Shown: positions 52,060-63,845, counted from the first letter of the stretch. The stretch is DNA of 64,000 nt from Cristatella mucedo (GCA_009760855.2 WPIO01000038.1:405001-469000), one strand, 5' to 3'. A program made the numbers and translations. Notes: generated by a model from the sequence alone, not told the origin.

Positions 52060-53420
52060 ATTCAGGATCGAATCGCACGGCAAGTATTCAGTTTATCCGT
52101 CACTGATTCGGACGCTTTAAAGGACAAATACAGCTGAGTGCCATCAGCATAGAAGAGATAGCCGATCCTATGGGCCCGAATCACCTCCCGAAGGCTTAGT
52201 GGAGAAATGGAGAGCAGCAACGCACCCCAGCAGAAATGAAAACTTTCGTCACCATCTAATCTATTTTTGTGGTGGACGCTATATCTTTCTGAGTTTTTTA
52301 TTTTAATCATTTTATTTGCCCTTAGCTTCAGAAAAGTCACGGATTTTTCTATAAGTATTATAAATATAATTCATTTAAATATAATTCATTTATACAATAA
52401 TTTATAAACTACGGAAACATATTCAAAGCATTACTATCAAAAGAGGTCAAGGTCAATGTTGCTGGTCAGGGTGTGAAGCTTGGGTAGGAAGCATTTCAGA
52501 TAGGTGTTCTGGAGAAAGATAATGAAGGAACCTAAAAGTGAGCGACGGAAACTTGAAGCCGATGCGCAGTTTGATTGGGAGCCAGTTCAGGTTGGCGAGA
52601 AGTGTCTTAATATGGCAACTGCAACTTTTACGGCGAGCAAGCCGAGTGCTGCCGAGTTGAGCACCAACTGCAAGCGTCATAGTGCATCGGCAATAAGTGC
52701 CAGCTCAGAAGACCTACCAGCTGTAAGTTACAAAAGTCAACGGCAGGGGCCGTCTTGAATGCATGAGCCAGCCGTATCCTCGTCTAGGGCCCGGGTTGGC
52801 AAAATGGCGCGTGGCTAAACGTGGGCAAATGGTGACTGCGGAGCGGCCAATGGGGTCGTTTTGTGAAAGATCACTTTAGAAGAGGACACCGAGATTACGT
52901 GCAGCCTTGACATTTGAGGTCGGTGGCAGTGGCAGCAGTGGCAGTACCAGCAGTGGCAGCAGTAGCAGTGGCAGCAACACCATTGACGGCATCGTAGCCG
53001 AGCCCATCTTGAGGGTCGGGCAGCCAATTTTTATCAGTAGCGCTGCGTTTTCTTAATACCACCGTGAGTATTTTGTATCGCTTCTTTATTTTTGAGAAAT
53101 TGTGTATCGTACGAGTGCGAATGCCAGCAATACATTTTGAAAGAAAGTTAGGAGAGCTCCGCGTGGCGAAATGTAGGGGGATCAAAGTACGCATATGCAG
53201 CTGTATGTCGTCTACACAAAACGGAAAGCCTATATTGTGCTTGGCGATTGATTAATGGGGCAGAAGAAAGAGCATAAACTGTGGACAGAAATGGACCAAG
53301 TACACATTCTCGGGGACTCCCCACCCCTGTTTTAAAGGCTTCTCGGATGGCTGTTATCCGTTGTCATACCGTATGCTCTGAAGTTCCACACTGGGGGATG
53401 GGACGTTAAAATTCTCAGTG
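52060..53420 (-). mobile_element. LINE A relic, shuffled RT pieces
   Basis: Minus-strand fragments: GYLFYADGTQLYLSF (about 52,110-52,160, catalytic YADD changed to YADG), LLANLNWLPIKLRIGFK (about 52,560-52,600), and FPFCVDDIQLHM (about 53,200-53,235, changed to CVDD) preceded by a worn GVPxxVLG segment near 53,300. Order and two active-site remnants suggest at least two overlapping copies. Many stops. Confidence 0.65.
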
Positions 53421-53917
53421 CAGTACCCACGGTGTCGACGCCAAATGACAGGCGCTCAAGAAGAACTTGGATATTCATAGTCTAAAATACCCTAATCGAA
53501 TACATGTAGAGGAGAAACGTTCTACCTAAGACAGCGTTTCTTAGGTTTTAATAAGGACGCAACATTTATTATTATGTATTTGATATTATATTCATGTTTT
53601 ACTATTAATTATTATACACACGCAACAGTGCTGACTCTCTGGAGCGATTAGTACTAAAACCCAACTGGAGCTCTTACTTGCTCTGCGTGAACTTTAGATA
53701 TATAAGTTTGACTGGTCTGCCGCTACTTATAGTTTGAGTAGAACTCAGTATTGAGAGCAACGTCAGTAGGCAAACTGGTGGAAGCTGCTGCGTAACTTCC
53801 TTTGGTCTACTGTTAACTTATATTTCAGTGAATCTCTTTCGGCAAGTTGAAAAGTACCCAGGATAGAGATGAATTTCTCTAAACGATGCAACACAAAGTG
53901 ATTTGCTGTTCACTTTA

Positions 53918-54012
53918 CAGCAAATGTAAAGCGCCTACAGAGAGATTAAGTTCTCTGAGGGCGCTTTATCAAGTGAATTAATTATATTATTATTATCATA
54001 ACTATTATTATC
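53918..54012 (+). mobile_element. LINE A tail
   Basis: CAGCAAATGTAAAGCGCCTA, loop, GAGGGCGCTTTATCAAGTG, then ATTATATTATTATTATC. Very strongly truncated copy. Confidence 0.8.
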
Positions 54013-54796
54013 TTCAGCCGTGTTCTATCGTGTCTCTCAGCTAGCTATACGATGCCAAGGGAATGGCGTTAAAGTCTGCATTGGTATGAGCTTTCATCAA
54101 TAGATTGCGTTCGAGTGTCTCTGGGGGCTGAATCAGTAGCAGCACATGCTTAGCAGACATCCTGGCTTGTCTGCTTGCCTTGTGTGGCGGTCATGTCAGA
54201 CATTTTGCGAATCCGTGTTCAGTGCTTGAACGCCGTACCACCGTGCCTGCCTGAATCAGCTCGCAGAATGACTCCACTTACAACGTGCTGCTCAGATCTT
54301 TCGGCGCATGCAGGCATTTTCTGGATCGGTATTTCTCGTCTTAGCATAACGGTATGGCTACAGTGAAGCGTCAGCCTTGGGATTGGCGTTCTTTATGGTG
54401 ACCGAACTTTCAACCGAGTCTAGCGCGTCACCGCCGTCGGAGGCTGAACCAGCCAATACTGGAGGCATCCTAGCAGCTAAGTCCTCGGGCCGCAAGCAGC
54501 GCCCGCCCGGCTCGTGGCGGGCAACGGGGGGGGGGCGGGCCTCCGTTAGTGGTGAAGCTGCCCCCCCACCCAAAGCGCTGCTAGATCCTTAGTGTGACAT
54601 GAGCGTGACGTTACCGGTGTATTCCATCGTACGTAAAGACGCCTGTGTTTACACTCCCAGCAATAGAGGAAAGCATAACGATAACTATGATGATAACAGC
54701 AATAACAGTAATACCGCCACTAGTAATGATAGTAATAAGTTCTTGGTACAGCGCCATATTTTTGTAAGAGAACTTGATTTGTAGTCAGGCGATTTA
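54013..54796. other. No gene recognised
   Basis: Short frames only; a run of nine G near 54,527 and a run of C near 54,560. Confidence 0.4.
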
Positions 54797-55518
54797 CAGC
54801 TGGATGCATGAGTAAAAATTGTACTGGAGACGCCGGGGATTGAACCCGGGACCTCACACATGCGAAGCGCGCGCTCTACCACTGAGCTACATCCCCAGCT
54901 GATCTCATCTCCTAGTAGAATCAACTGATTCGAAGCCTTTCAAGCATAACAAACCGGCTATGATCTTTGTATTAAGGCCGTTCTAATTTAGGGACATAGC
55001 TGATGATATCTTTTCCCCAGCCCTTATAATTTAGGAACTGCTAATAATCTTGAGTCTTCCCAGAATCCATCACCTGCTTTGGTATGCACTCATTTCGCCG
55101 AGGTGCACAGCGCTGGCTCTGTGGGACCTCCCCCCCCCCCCGGGTGTCGACATGCGAACGCTGCGTGTCTTTTCCTAAAGAACATCCTAAAGAACATCTT
55201 TTCCTAAAGAACATCAATCTTGGATGTCACCAGTCGCGCCGCGAATGCCTCGGCCGCTCGCTGCCCGCTCGCGGCAGCTGACAGTTCGGGTCTACCGAGA
55301 GCGGCTGCGGCGGGAGAGGGTCACGTGATCCGCGGGCGCCGCCGGCTTTGCAGCTTCGCGCCGGTCCGTCGGCCGATTCTGACGATATTCTCAATCGCTC
55401 GCTCGCTGTTTCCTTATTCTACGATAGAGCTGCCGATTCAAACACAGCGAGCACGTTCGCGAGTTGCGCACCCCAGCACGTGCGAGTCTTAGCAGCCACG
55501 TCTCAGCGCTTGGGGCCG
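54797..55518 (+). repeat. Left arm of a 0.7-kb inverted duplication
   Basis: Reads as the near-exact reverse complement of 58,566-59,243, including the tRNA-Ala gene and a GC-rich segment. Differences: this arm has a short triplication (cctaaagaacat repeated) near 55,174-55,214, 14 extra bases near 55,457-55,470, and a poly-C run of slightly different length near 55,130. Short unsupported open frames are shared by both arms. Confidence 0.9.
54825..54896 (-). tRNA. tRNA-Ala, anticodon CGC (second copy)
   Basis: The reverse complement is identical over all 72 nt to the tRNA at 59,144-59,215, with the same arms and anticodon loop TTCGCAT. It lies near the outer end of the left arm of the inverted duplication. 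Both copies look functional by structure. Confidence 0.93.
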
Positions 55519-56160
55519 CCTCACAGTCCCTCAGATGTAATTGAAAGCTTACCGAGCGGTCGCGCCTCCAGCTGTCGCGACTGCTGCACCGGACGTCTGC
55601 ACCTTATTTCCGGCCACGGTCACTAGCTACGGTGACCTGGCGTCTTGTTTAAGCCTCCGCTTCTGAGCTACCTGCACTGGTCAGCTGCTTTCCCTTCGCC
55701 TCCAGTGAACTCGTCTCGCGTTTTTCGTTCCGGCTCGTGCTTTGCATGCGTACGCGTGCGTGATTCAGTCGTACTACCAGCCAGATGTGTTACAAACCAA
55801 CGGCCCAGGTTGTCTTTATGTTCGCTTTGGCGTTATAGCGTAAGCATGATCATTGTGTAACGCCGAAGGCTCGGCGGGGTAGGCTTGGCCTGCCGCTTAC
55901 CTAGCGGCGTAGCCTAGCGCCTGCTGCCTTTCGGTGCGCGCCTGCGCGCAATAAGCTGGCCGCCACGAAACCAGCGTTTCTGGCGCTGACCTGCTTACCA
56001 TTACTAAAGGGGGTCGTGGGTCCGCGGCGTGGATTGGAGAGCGAGACACACAAATTAGGGATTTTACTGAGCTTTATTCGCAAGCGCACAAAGTCGCTGC
56101 GCGTCTAGCTTAGTTTTATCTCCACACTCCTCGCACGTTCTCAACAGCACCAACACTCTT
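55519..56160. other. Spacer of the inverted duplication, no gene recognised
   Basis: First part of the 3-kb spacer; GC-rich at 55,900-56,060 without a credible frame. Confidence 0.4.
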
Positions 56161-56400
56161 GCGGAGGGAATACTTCTCCACACTGAAGCGCGAACCGGAG
56201 CCTAAACTCTATCCGGAGAACTAGAACTCGGTTTCCACCAGTGCGGCAGGAATACTCCCCACACGCCACCTCAAGCACTCTGGCGGAGGAAATACTTCTC
56301 CACACTGGGGCTGCTTACGTGTATAATGGGAAACGACCCAAATAGACGGAGCCCAAACTGGAGCCTAAACCCTAACCGGAGAACTAGAACTCCACGTACA
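56161..56400 (+). repeat. Diverged direct duplication of about 120 bases
   Basis: GCGGAGG(G)AATACTTCTCCAC, GGAGCCTAAAC and CCGGAGAACTAGAACTC occur in the same order at 56,161-56,231 and 56,284-56,391, with a roughly 37-base insertion in the second. Confidence 0.7.
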
Positions 56401-56656
56401 CCAACTACGTCTAGCTCGCCCCGGCAAATCCCTATGCCGAGACCCAGTGCTAGCGCGCACACACAAAACACGAAAGAAACACAAAATGCCAGCTCGGGCG
56501 CGATACGACCGTATTCGGTGGACTCCACCGAATCCTCCTAGCGCTGTGGTCGTCCTGTTCCGTCAATCGCCGGCGAACAGCCCGCCCTCCTCCCTCGCTT
56601 TCAGAGAAACGAGCGCGAGAGCCCACCGCCGAACAGCTCTTGTTCTCGCTAAAACT

Positions 56657-56728
56657 CAGCCAAGGCCAGCAGGTCAGCCAAGGTCAGCAGGTCAGCCAAG
56701 GCCAGCAGGTCAGCCAAGGCCAGCAGGG
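56657..56728 (+). repeat. 18-bp tandem repeat, four copies
   Basis: Unit CAGCCAAGGCCAGCAGGT, with one base change in copy 2. Confidence 0.92.
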
Positions 56729-56959
56729 CGCTACAATTGTTTTGATTTTCCATACTTGATACCGTGACGCACTGGCAGGAAGTGAATTGCGCGGCAAGGA
56801 ACGCATAACGTGCCGGCAAGGAGCGCGACCGTTGGGCGAATGGAACGTCGGCGGGGGGGGGGGCGGAACCACGTGACGGCGATGACACGCCCACAGTTAT
56901 ACTGTGCTGGCTGCTCGCGAAAGTTACCGCTAATAATTTGGCAATGCTTCCTATACTTA

Positions 56960-57045
56960 CATAAGGCACCTAGAAAGAGATTCAGTTCTTTGAGGGCGCT
57001 ACACAAATGTATTGTTATTGCTATTATAGTTATTACTATCGCGTG
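56960..57045 (+). mobile_element. LINE A tail
   Basis: AAGGCACCTAGAAAGAGATT, GAGGGCGCTACACAAATG, then TATTGTTATTGCTATTATAG. Diverged 3' end only. Confidence 0.65.
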
Positions 57046-57317
57046 TGGCTGGCTTTTGTGCGGCCTCGGCCGTAGATTGTCGCGTAATTGGTTCCCAGCC
57101 ATTCAAATTCAGGAACCGCAAATAGTGGTTGTCAATCATAATCTGGCCGCTTTAGCTCTGCCGCCGTGGCTTCAGTTCCCCTTTCTGCTCCGTACGCTCC
57201 TTGGAACGAGGACGCGGACTGCTTAATTACAACGAGGAACGGAGGAGGGGGCGGTAAAAAAAAAGCGAAAACTGATTGGTCAGCGTTCACCAGCTGGGTT
57301 CGCAGCTAACACGCATC

Positions 57318-57500
57318 GGATATAATAATAATAAATTTAATAATAATAGATTGTATATAGCACTCTCAAAGAACTCGTTATCTTTCGAGGCACTTTACAT
57401 TTGTTGCAAAGGAAGCACGACCGAATGGTTAGTGGTAGCGTGTTCAGTAACAACAAGAATAACGTGGCTAGGGGCACTGTGCCCATTGCAGGAAGTTCGA
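57318..57500 (-). mobile_element. LINE A 3' fragment
   Basis: Plus-strand AATAATAATAAATTTAATAA, diverged hairpin (GCACTCTCAAAGAACTC ... GAGGCACTTTAC), then 3' UTR with GTTAGTGGTAGCGTG. Truncated near 57,500. Confidence 0.7.
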
Positions 57501-57579
57501 CATGGTACCCAGCGACTGTATGGACACTTTATTAATTTGAGGAAAAACTTGGTTAGACAGCTTTTCCGTTTAGGGCTTG

Positions 57580-57675
57580 GGATTAGGGGTTTAGGGTTTA
57601 GTGTCGAGTGTTTACGAGTTGTGTGTATTTTAGGTTTAGGGCCTAAACCCTTAAACCTAGGTTTAAGGGTTTAGA
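57580..57675. repeat. TTTAGGG-like patch with perfect 32-bp palindrome
   Basis: GGGGTTTAGGGTTTAG near 57,586-57,601, then GGTTTAGGGCCTAAACCC near 57,633-57,650. The palindrome CTAAACCCTTAAACCT / AGGTTTAAGGGTTTAG lies at 57,643-57,674. Confidence 0.85.
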
Positions 57676-58565
57676 ATTTACGATTAACAGACCTTGGCTA
57701 CCATGTCATACGTATTGCTACGAGCGCAGCGCTTGTATACAGGAAGCGTGCGGACGTGCGCCGCCTGGAGCCGCCTGGCGTCCGGTCCAGTCTGCAATGA
57801 GGAGGAGGCGGAAGGACGGAGCTCGCGTGCTTCCGCCCAGCGCTCTGCCCAGCGCTCTGCCCAGCGCTGTGCGGAAGACCGGCGGACAGGGCTGGCACGT
57901 GCTGACACAGCGAGCCGAGCAAGCGCCGCTCGCTGTAAGAGAATCGCACCAGCAACTGGTAAGAGTATGAGTGACTGAGGAATCATGGCGGATCTAGTAT
58001 TGACTTTTACATGCTTTTCCTGAGCAACAGCCCGTTTTGAGCTATGCAGTGGACAAGACCAGAGCCAAAGGAAGTATTTACTAGGCTATTTGTGCAGAGC
58101 AATCTACGTGCAGGATAACTGGAGGTCCAGGGGGGGCGATTGGTCTTCTTATACTCGGAGAAAGTCTTCGTGACGAGATAGTGTGCGATAGAGTGTGAGT
58201 TGACGTAGAGTGACGAGATAGAGTTCGGACATTGGGGCAAAGTGTGGAACGGAGGTCGACTAGACAGATGGGTGTGAGAGGAGCCTTTTAGATTGTGCAT
58301 CTCCGATTCAATTACGATCCCGTCACCGCTAGACTTGGCCCGAGCCAGGGTCGGGTCAGGGTCTGGGTCGGGGGAGGCTTCGCCATCGACTCTAGATTAA
58401 TGCACGCTTCGTCAATCCTTGCATCGGTTACTTTAATTCATAGACTAGACCACCAGTATTTTTGTGACTACCTAAAATATTCTGTATTCGCATGCATTAG
58501 CGCAATCTGTGGAAAGTATTCGCTGACAATTCACTAAAACCCGCTAAGCATGCTTAACGCCGTAA
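57676..58565. other. Spacer of the inverted duplication, no gene recognised
   Basis: 57,694-57,978 is GC-rich and open on both strands but is shaped by a triple CGCTCTGCCCAG repeat (57,836-57,872). Nothing else seen. Confidence 0.4.
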
Positions 58566-59243
58566 CGGCCCCAAGCGCTGAGACGTGGCTGCTAAGACTC
58601 GCACGTGCTGTGAACGTGCTCGCTGTGTTTGAATCGGCAGCTCTATCGTAGAATAAGGAAACAGCGAGCGAGCGATTGAGAATATCGTCAGAATCGGCCG
58701 ACGGACCGGCGCGAAGCTGCAAAGCCGGCGGCGCCCGCGGATCACGTGACCCTCTCCCGCCGCAGCCGCTCTCGGTAGACCCGAACTGTCAGCTGCCGCG
58801 AGCGGGCAGCGAGCGGCCGAGGCATTCGCGGCGCGACTGGTGACATCCAAGATTGATTTTCTTTAGGAAAAGACACGCAGCGTTCGCATGTCGACACCGG
58901 GGGGGGGGGGAGGTCCCACAGAGCCAGCGCTGTGCACCTCGGCGAAATGAGTGCATACCAAAGCAGGTGATGGATTCTGGGAAGACTCAAGATTATTAGC
59001 AGTTCCTAAATTATAAGGGCTGGGGAAAAGATATCATCAGCTATGTCCCTAAATTAGAACGGCCTTAATACAAAGATCATAGCCGGTTTGTTATGCTTGA
59101 AAGGCTTCGAATCAGTTGATTCTACCAGGAGATGAGATCAGCTGGGGATGTAGCTCAGTGGTAGAGCGCGCGCTTCGCATGTGTGAGGTCCCGGGTTCAA
59201 TCCCCGGCGTCTCCAGTACAATTTTTACTCGTGTGTCCAGCTG
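58566..59243 (-). repeat. Right arm of the 0.7-kb inverted duplication
   Basis: Inverted copy of 54,797-55,518, separated from it by about 3.05 kb. It lacks the short triplication and the 14-base insertion of the left arm. It carries a poly-G run near 58,899-58,910. Confidence 0.9.
59144..59215 (+). tRNA. tRNA-Ala, anticodon CGC
   Basis: A 72-nt cloverleaf. Acceptor stem GGGGATG pairs with CGTCTCC (one G-T and one T-G pair). D arm GCTC-AGTGGTA-GAGC. Anticodon stem CGCGC/GTGTG with loop TTCGCAT, so the anticodon is CGC (alanine, codon GCG). T arm CCGGG-TTCAATC-CCCGG, discriminator A. No intron. Box A (TAGCTCAGTGG) and box B (GGTTCAATCC) are intact. It lies near the outer end of the right arm of an inverted duplication; an identical gene lies in the left arm. 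Confidence 0.93.
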
Positions 59244-59717
59244 TTATTCTGCCATATAGTGGCCCAAATAGGGGGAGCACTTCCACAATTTGTTTTAGAA
59301 ATCGTCGTAGGCAGTTGCTGACGATGGGCTAACGAAGTTGGGTCTTTAGCTGACGTCTATAGCTGACGTCTATAGCTGACGTTACTCTGGGTGTCATCGA
59401 GTTCGGCAAAATGTTTGAGTGGGCTATCGGACTTTGATCTAGGTAAGGTACGTGACGAATTCATGGCCATACTTGGCTCCGAGGCGGAAGGAGACATATG
59501 AGAGGGGTACGCGATCGCACAACGCCGGCAGAACGAAGGTTAGATAGATACATTCACTCTAATCTACTTCGAAATGCTGATACGTGCGACTAACACGTCG
59601 CGGCAAATCAAAAAATTATTCCCACATCAAAATTGAAATGGATACAGCATCGGGTGAGGTCAAGGGCACGGTCAGTGGAGTTAAAGGTCAAGTTACTAGA
59701 TGAGACTCAGCCAAGAC
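59244..59717. other. No gene; three TGACGT motifs
   Basis: AGCTGACGTCTAT repeated, giving three TGACGT sites at 59,348-59,391. Otherwise unique-looking. Confidence 0.5.
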
Positions 59718-62700
59718 AAAATAATAATAATAATGCACTTGATAAAGCGCCCTCAGAGAACTCAATCTCTCTCTAGGCGCTTTATATTTGCTTCCAAGGG
59801 AAACGCGATAGAATAGTGAGTTATATCATGCTTGATAAACAAACACAATGAATAATATGGTTAAGGGAGACATGCACAGGGTCAGCATGCAAATGTGGTC
59901 AGTGGCAGCATGCACAGTGTCAGCACGCATAAGCACATCAAGGACGAATCACAGGGACCCACTAAATGCTGTCCTAAATAAGTGTGTTTTTAAGTTCTTT
60001 TAAATTTGTGGTCAGGTCAGGGGATGTTCTGACGCAGGTCGGGAGGGAGTTCCAGGCTTAAGGCTATGTAGCTGAAAGTAGGCACATTTGATTGTGGAGC
60101 TGATGTGGTCGTCCGATGAGAGGTCACTTTGGAATATGACACCTTGATTTCGAGCTGATTCAACAGGAGATATGCTGGCAGAGCCAATTTTGAGAGTCAG
60201 CCTTTCCAATTTGTGAATCACACTGGGTTTGCCCATAACTAATAAGTTAGTTATATCATTGTTTAGTTTTTGAATATTGGCTGCTATCCATGTGCGGATG
60301 TTATCAATACATGCAGCAAGTAAGTTGAGAGAATTTGAGGTGCTCGAAGGCTGGGAGGGATCAAAGCAAAGGTATAACTGAGTGTCATCCGCATAGAAGT
60401 GAAAGCCGAGATTGTACTTGGCAATCACATCAGCAAGAGGGAGAGTATAAACCGTCAAAAGAACCGGACCTAGCACGGAGCCCTGAGGTACCCCATATTT
60501 CGGAGGTACCTCGGATGATCTTTGTCCATTCACGTCAATACTCCGGAGTCTCCCACTTAGATAGGACCTGAACCACTGCAGAGCAGTGCCGGTGATGCCC
60601 AGGCGAGATGAGAGACGCTATAGAAGAAATTTGTGATCGATGGTATCAAAAGCTGCCGAAAGATCGAGCAAAACAAGCAGAGACACTCTACTCATGTCTG
60701 CATTCCTAAGTAGGTCGTTGTACACCAAGAAATGCTGATTTTGTGGAGTTGTTAGCTCTAAAGCCAGACTGGAACTTACTAGCAAGGTGTGAGGTATCGA
60801 TATACGAGTTCAGCTGGTCCGCCACGACCCGTTCGAGTGTCTTTGATAGGAATGGTAGAAGGGAAACTGGGCGGTAGTTGCTCAAGTTCTGTTGGTCTAG
60901 TGTCGCTTTCTTGAGAAGTGGCCTGACTACAGCTTTTTTTAAATGTGCTGGGACATGACCTGAGGCTAATAACATATTAATGATGTTAGTTATGCATGGT
61001 AGCAGGAGATCAATGCAACGTAGGAGCAGGACAGTGGGAATAGGGTCCAAAGGACTTGTCGTCTTCTTTGATTGGGATATAAATTTCAGGACTAGATCAC
61101 TAGTGACCTGCTAAAATGTAGACATTGAGGTGCAGCCAGGAATCGGGGAACAGCATTCTAGGGGGGATGTTGTCATCGCAGGAATGGACTCCCTGATATT
61201 GCCTGTCTTCTGCACAAAGAGTCAAGAGAAGCGATCGGCTAGATCATCACAAGGATCATCAGGTAAGGAGCTAATCTGGGAACGGTTGGGGAGATGGTTT
61301 ATCGTCAACATCAGCATTTTGGGATTGTGCATTTGTGATTCAACAATATTTTTATAGAAGCTGGACTTGGCCTTTGCTAGGATCGATTGTTACGACCTAC
61401 AGTAGTCTTCATATGGCTGTCGATGGACAGTCAGTCCAGATCTTTTGTTTGCTTTTTCAAGCTTGGACTTAATGTCTGTGGTAAACCATAGGCCGTCTGG
61501 GCGAGGGCGCACAGTGCGCTTAGTCAGAGGTGCAAATTCGTCGAGCGTGTCAGCTAGTGTCGTGTTGTAGCTATCTACCAATGATGACAGATCGGAGGGA
61601 GGACTGAGCAGCAGAGGTGAAGCAGATATTCTCGCACGGACAGCATCGATGTCAAGGGTCTTGAGGTTTCGCGATTCACAGGTTATTTTAGAGGAGGAGG
61701 TGGGCACACACTGTGGATTGAAGGAAATCTGCATCTGGTCAGATAAGCCAGATTTGGAAATAATTGGTGGTGACAAAGTGCAGTTGCATGAGAAAATCTG
61801 GTCGAGTATGTGACCCTTGATAGGTACCCTTGAGTAGGGCCATGCACATGAGCCAAAAGAGACAATGAGTCAGTCAATGCACGAAATTCGGTGCTGAAAG
61901 CGTCAGATAAGTTATCAAAGTGAACGTTGAAATCACCCATAACGAGGAAGGATCGATTTCTTGCACACAGAATCGAAATGAGATCGGAGAAATCTGAGAT
62001 AAAGGAGGATTTGGTACCTGGAGGGCGATAGACTACTGCCACTATCGGTAGCTTGTTTTCGGGTGAGACCAAGACAATTGATTCAAAAGACTGCTTCGGG
62101 GTACTGCAAATGGCTTCAAGTTGAATTTCGAGCGCACGATAATAGCAACTCCACTTCCAGTTTTGATTTATCTAGGGGTGTGAAAGAACGAGAAACCGTT
62201 TGGGGTAGCGTCTTTAATTATCGGGCAGTTTATCGATTTTAGCCAAGTTTCAGTTAGAGCGAGCTGGTCGAGACCATTTTCAGAAATAAGGTCGCCGATT
62301 ACGAGAGGTTTATTGCACATTGAGCGAGGATTCCACAGGCAAGCGTTAAGTCTGGCCGATGGAGTTATAACAGGCCTGATGACCACTAAGTTAGAGAGAT
62401 TCACAGTGATGCATGTGGGGGGAGCGTTCTGAGCGGTTCGAGACAATGCTAGGAATACCCAACGAGCGGGTACTCAGCTCGCAGTTCCCACCCAACGAGC
62501 GGCGTCTGAGCTGGCGTTTCCGGCCACCACGGCGGCTACGGGGTGCTTTTCTTTGTTAGTGCATATTTCACGAATCTTAGCAACAGTAATAATATCTAGG
62601 AATGCATTTGATCTACGATGGCTAAGCGATAACAGCTGCCGACGATCATAACTACTATGCAGGTTACTAGCCGCCGGCGTAGCTAAGGCAGCCGCCGACG

Positions 62701-62800
62701 TGGGAGACCCAGCAGCCCGAAGCGATATGCGACATTCGTGAGAACCATCGATATCTGGCGCTAACCTGCGTAGGTCAAGTCCAAGTACCTGAGTACCCGA
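59718..62800 (-). mobile_element. LINE family A (L2/CR1-like), longest copy, defective
   Basis: Non-LTR retrotransposon read on the minus strand. The 3' end is at 59,718 with (ATT)n and the family hairpin. Reverse transcriptase: NYRPVSLLPFLSKTLERVV (about 60,826-60,882), GVPQGSVLGP (about 60,480), catalytic FHFYADDTQLYL (about 60,385). Endonuclease (EEP type): LTETWLKS (about 62,240), VYRPPG (about 62,025), MGDFNVHFD (about 61,930). The protein is broken into five open stretches by frameshifts and stops, for example a stop near 60,617. An internal deletion at about 60,056 removes the region between the RT end and the C-terminal KAWNSLP segment. Open reading continues weakly to about 62,800. 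L2 versus CR1 cannot be settled by eye. Confidence 0.85.
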
Positions 62801-63144
62801 GTATCTGAGATTATCTGAGTACTTGCATGGGCTAGTACCTGATTACCTGAGCCACCCCCCCCCCGGCAATCCCACAACACCTCGAGTATTGGCTGTTGCA
62901 GCCGCCAATGGCGGAGCTCTAAACACCGTCGCAGGTATGGTCACTCTAAAGAACGCCTATGCCAAGGCCGCCGCTTCACCGTAGCCTTACCGTTGTGGCA
63001 GGACGCGGAATACCGATCCAGGAAATGCCTGCATACACCGAAAGATCTGAGCAGCATGTCGTCAGTAGAATCATTCTCAAGAGGATTCAGGCAAGCAGGG
63101 TGGTACGGCGTTCAAGCCCTGAACACAAATTCGCAAGTGTCTAA

Positions 63145-63302
63145 CATGCATGTCACCCCTAACCGTGTTACTCATTTTGTTGGTTTATCAAGCATGATAT
63201 TACTCACCTTTCAATTGCATTTCCCTTTGCAGCAAATGTAAAGCGCCTAGAGAGAGATTGAGTTCTCTGAGGGCGCTTTATCAAGTGCATTATTATAATT
63301 GT
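63145..63302 (+). mobile_element. LINE A 3' fragment
   Basis: 3' UTR (CATGCATGTCACCCCTAACC), TTTGCAGCAAATGTAAAGCG, hairpin, GGGCGCTTTATCAAGTGC, ATTATTATAATTG. Confidence 0.8.
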
Positions 63303-63474
63303 TAACATGACCACCACAGCGGCACAAGGCAAGCAGACACGCCAGGATGTCTACTAAGCATGTGCTGCTACTGATTCAGCCACCAGAGGCATCGGAAAGT
63401 GATTTATTGAAGACAGCCTATACCAATGCAACCTTTAACGCCATGCTCTGAGCATCGTGTAGCGAGCTTGGAGA

Positions 63475-63845
63475 AAATAATAATACTTTATGCATTTGTT
63501 ATAGCGCCCTCAGAGACCTCAATCTCTTTCTAGGTACTTTACATTTGCTGTAAAGGAAGCACGATCGAATGGCTAGCGGTAGCATGCTAGATCAATGAAC
63601 AACGAGCACGACACGGTTAGAGGTGACACGCACAGGGTCAGCATGCAAATATGGTGAGTGGCAGCATGCAAATTGTCAGCGCGACTACTAGTACAAAGAA
63701 CAAGTTGCATGGACCCACTAAATGCCGCGATAACTAGATGCGTTTTAGTTTCCTTTTAAATGTGGCCAAATCAGGGGATGTCGCGACGCAAGTCGGAAGT
63801 GAGTTCCAGGCTTTGGGAGTGTACACACAAAACGCGGCTGAAGAT
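63475..63845 (-). mobile_element. LINE A 3' fragment
   Basis: Plus-strand AATAATAATACTTTATGC, hairpin, 3' UTR (GGTTAGAGGTGACACGC), and coding end (GAGTTCCAGGCTTTGGGAG). Interrupted at about 63,845 by another tail. Confidence 0.75.

Noticed and set aside
57694-57978. 94-codon frame with AQRSAQRSAQR repeats
   Set aside because: Produced by a 12-bp tandem repeat; both strands are open, no support for coding.
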